This document shows positions 60,960 through 64,000 of a stretch of DNA of 64,000 bases, piece by piece. The position numbers were made by a program, and so were the translations under genes. How positions within the stretch are numbered: position 1 is the stretch's first letter; every line of letters starts with the position of its first letter. The DNA is from Oscheius sp. JU75 (lineage: Eukaryota; Nematoda; Chromadorea; Rhabditida; Rhabditidae): positions 2,232,001 through 2,296,000 of the forward strand of contig JASJZC010000007.1 of NCBI GenBank assembly GCA_037178855.1. Reading direction: 5' to 3'. The notes below the pieces were generated by a model, which saw nothing but the letters and a program-made list of their open reading frames with translations, was not told where the DNA came from and did not search any database.

Positions 60960-62160
60960 AAATCAAAAAAAGGTGTAATCAACGAAAGTTGTGTCACGAA
61001 CTCGTCACTGAAAACGGACTAGAATTCTTCGGTTTTTTCCCGGTATTATACAGGCTGAAAAGTAACGAAAGCTGAGTAACGCATGTAGGTATCCAAGAAA
61101 GAGTGCTGTAAAAACGGATGAACATCCATGCATCGCATCAATCATGGTCATGTTTGAAAAACGGAGCCCTGACAGTGCTCGAACGAAAATCCTGTACGGT
61201 TTGGAAAGCAGCGAGAACGTAAAGAAATTTCACAGCAAAGATTTTGCCATGAGTTGCGTTCGAGTAGAGAGAGGCCGAGCTGACTCAGAAAGGCATTGCA
61301 ACGCGTGCAGAGAAGAGAGCCACATGTGCCGCAGGAGGCGCAGAAAGTTCCCGCCCTATACACCCGCAAAAACATGACATCAGTTAGTCTTGCGCGGCCG
61401 GAGACTATCATCCGGCGAAGAGGAAGAGAACCAAATTACTAAAGGTGGCAAATGTGTGAGAAGCTACAAAGGTAAACGGAAACATTCGTCACTGGGAGCC
61501 GTTGACAAAAATGCTGATCATGCTGGAAAGATTAGGTTTCATGCCGGGTAGCCGATAGTGGAGAACACAACACGCAGTTCACTGTTTTGCTACAAGAACC
61601 TCGCCCGCCAACAAAAGAAGGGTCTACCATTTTTCGTAGATCGTAGGCTTTTTTCAAGCACAGCTGGACCTTTCAGATGCAAAAACTTTTTTTTGTTCGA
61701 TTTAAATAAGGCACCCAAACTTAGGTAAAATATGGGTGTGAATCTCTGTAGTGAGCGATATACTTGTTCTAAGTTTCATCGACCGTCTTTTGTCGCGTTT
61801 ACAGTAGTGTTCCTGGTCATTGTTCAGAAACATGCTGTTGTTAGGGGTACGCTTGCGGCTACCATAATCGCAAAAAGGTTTATCATTGGAGTCGTATTTA
61901 CTTCGTCTGGCAGCAAAGGCACAGCACTCAACCAGACTTGCCTCTTAAATACATCACTTTTCAGATATACGATCCCTGGCTGTTATCTTTCAGCCATCTG
62001 GCGGCAATATCCGAAGGGCAGAAGTCATATACCAGACAGTTGACTTGCTCAGCCTTCGTAATCCCGACTTTGGACCAATCAAAGGAAAGAAAATCTTTAC
62101 TATGGGTAACTATCAATATGAAGGATACACGTTTTCCGTAATGATAAGCGTTTACCGAAG
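60960..62160. other. Spacer between E and F
   Basis: No firm gene. A plus-strand frame near 61969-62270 is open and can be spliced, but it is antisense to the end of F (see findings). Confidence 0.3.
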
Positions 62161-62166
62161 TACATA

Positions 62167-63042
62167 TCAGTCAATAACGAAAAAGTTGATAGCTTCGGCA
62201 GGTCTAGGCACTTCGCTGTTATGCATTTCTACATTGACAACTCCATTGAAATACTGAAACATTCGTAGTTACTGTGAGTAAAAAAAAACGTGAGTTGGGT
62301 ATAAGCAAATGGAACGAAACTTACGTAGACTTTGTCAATCAGCTGAGCGGTCATCAGGAATGGTCTAAAGAGATTCATTTTCATCTCAGCTATGAAACCT
62401 ACAGCATCACAAAATACAAAAAGGTGCTCACAAGAACGGTACAAGTGTCCTTTGGAAGCATTGTGATCGGAGGATCCAGATGCTGTAAGATCTTGTCAAC
62501 ACCATGAATGCGAGACAGCTGTTTCTTCATTCTCGCCCAAACCTTAAAGATTCTGCATTCAAACAAGCTAGCTGTTACTTACGGGAAGCATAAAAGTCTT
62601 GTGGTCGACAAAAGGCAAGTCAACCATCAGCTTGTAAGCAACTCTGGCCATCGCGTTCAGGTCGGTGTGCTCGTTTTGGATGCGTGAGACATGCCCCAGG
62701 AACGATACACGTAAGTTCTGATTTTTGATTTGTCCTTGGCTTGAAAGAGACCATGCCATTACAGCCATTTGACCACGGAGAGCCTGAAATATGAAGATAT
62801 ACCCATCCCTGCATTTAGGGAACAAGGTTGGCTATCGCTCCATTGAGGCTAATGTTCATGTAATCCTGTTAACTTCACATCTACACAACAGGTCACGGAC
62901 AGACAGGTACGGTATTCGGCACACTTACAGAATCGCGCGACAGGTGCAAATTAGTTACCCTGGCGAAGAAATCATCGTCGATGTTCGGCAACAGCTCTGA
63001 CATAGCCAGGTTGTGGTAGCAAGTTGGAAGAGCAGGATTCAT
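62167..63042 (-). CDS. Possible divergent family member F (161 aa)
   Basis: Five exons (63042-62959, 62783-62583, 62482-62443, 62398-62325, 62253-62167) keep frame with canonical borders. The start MNPALPTCYHNLAMSELLPN is six bases after a TTTTCAG. The body reads ALRGQMAVMAWSLSSQGQIK, NLRVSFLGHVSRIQNEHTDL, NAMARVAYKLMVDLPFVDHK, FIAEMKMNLFRPFLMTAQLI, YYFNGVVNVEMHNSEVP and RPAEAINFFVID. Its length (161) is close to C and D. The late GVVN motif resembles that of D but is weak, and it has more introns. Membership in the family is tentative. Confidence 0.5.
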
Positions 63043-64000
63043 TGTACTCTGAAAACAACCACGATTATTTTGATAAGGAGCTGTCTCGGAAAGGCCAAGA
63101 GAGAACAGTCGAATTGAGAAAAAGTTTGCAGATGTCATGCGGCTGGAAAATGCGCTGAAGAGACATAAACAAGTCGGCTACGGAAAATAGTTGCGCACAT
63201 ACTGGCTATCTCGCGTGACCGTCGCATGGTGTTCATGTCCCAAATGTACAACGATATTGGTACCCCACTACAAAACCTTGGAAAAAGAGACATCGGCTCG
63301 GATTTTTAACTCGTCGAGAAACGTTTTCTGGAGATTGCGACAGAAAGGCAACTGGACACTGATGTGGTGTCAAACGAATATCAAGTCAAAATATCTGAAA
63401 TCGAGATCGCAAAATAAGAATAACTGTTCTACAATGTTCAGAACCCAATCGAAACCGTGATGGGATGGAAAATCAATTGAAGCATCAGTCCGATTTATAG
63501 AGGAATCTTTTTACAGTTTGGGTTATTCTGAGCCTCCAGCATTTCCACAGTGAGTTATTGTTTGTTACCAGTTTCAGACATAGGTGAAGGTCATTCAGAC
63601 CCGTAAATCTTACAAGTCACAACATTAATCAGAACAGAGCGAAGCCAGCATGACAAAGAGCGAGCTGAGCCTATGGTGCCTTGAACCTTCCCCATTTCCA
63701 GTGTTGTTCTGCAGTCATGTTTAGGTGGTTAGGCAAACGTTTTTGGTCTCCTTCGCGGATTGGGTCTTTTGTCTGACATTACGACCGTTGATCTGTTGGG
63801 TATCGAGTTACAGGACGCACCAGCCTTGCTTGGTGTTAGCAGTTCTCTCATTGCTTTTTCTCCTTTTGCGTTTGGTTATTACCATTATTTGATGCATACG
63901 CCTTCCTTATTTCTCTTGACTCTTAATTTGGGAGACTCGTTAGGAAGCTTCGACTTAATGCACCTGAGAAATTCGCTCTGCAGAAAACACGAGGTGTCCA
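63043..64000. other. Window end, no supported gene
   Basis: Short ORFs only. Nothing with splice or start context seen to the edge. Confidence 0.35.

Overview
The window looks like nuclear DNA of a free-living nematode (Rhabditina type). Protein genes are split by very short introns (34-50 bp is typical) with TTTTCAG-like acceptors. Many start codons sit a few bases after an acceptor-like ...TTTCAG with no matching donor, as expected for spliced-leader trans-splicing. The gene content is also worm-like: Str/Srd-type chemoreceptors, a ShK-domain secreted peptide, and a ceh-22/NK-2 homeobox gene. Gene models below were assembled by eye from splice signals and reading-frame continuity, so exon ends may be off by a few bases.

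Layout. 1-4.4 kb: sparse; one small secreted-peptide gene and a long perfect hairpin. 4.5-6.9 kb: a conserved-looking multi-exon gene of unknown role. 7.9-11.9 kb: three DNA-transposon remnants (two mariner copies, one Tc1-like deletion derivative). 14.4-15.4 kb: a GNAT-like acetyltransferase. 16.7 kb: an eight-cysteine secreted peptide. 17.4-22 kb (minus): plasma-membrane Ca2+-ATPase. 23.4-24.5 kb (minus): a seven-helix chemoreceptor. 25.3-26.3 kb (minus): AT-hook protein. 28.4-28.8 kb: tRNA-Arg(TCG) and an inverted, decayed second copy. 29 kb: a 60-residue secreted or anchored peptide. 30.2-33.2 kb (minus): rme-4 (DENND1/connecdenn). 34.1-36.7 kb: an unrecognised gene. 36.8-37.7 kb: broken Srd receptor pieces in opposite orientations. 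37.9-42.3 kb: a young Ty3/gypsy LTR retrotransposon. 43.8-45.1 kb: an intact Srd receptor. 46-48.9 kb: pinin and a SIKE/FGFR1OP2-family gene in tandem. 49.2-49.8 kb (minus): EMRE, the mitochondrial calcium uniporter regulator. 51.5 kb: ShK peptide. 52.0-53.6 kb (minus): ceh-22-like NK-2 homeobox gene with striking changes in the homeodomain.

The least explained part is 50-63 kb. It holds a minus-strand series of small, very divergent genes (131-279 residues) that share a charged, often Lys-rich end, a beta-strand-rich body and a late N-A-F-G-K/R-like motif. Most are split by phase-0 introns. They appear to be a fast-evolving lineage-specific family in tandem. I recognise no described domain in them.

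Two Ca2+-handling genes (PMCA, EMRE), an endocytic adaptor-GEF (rme-4) and splicing/STRIPAK-type housekeeping genes sit among receptors and mobile elements. I see no evidence that the window is one functional cluster.
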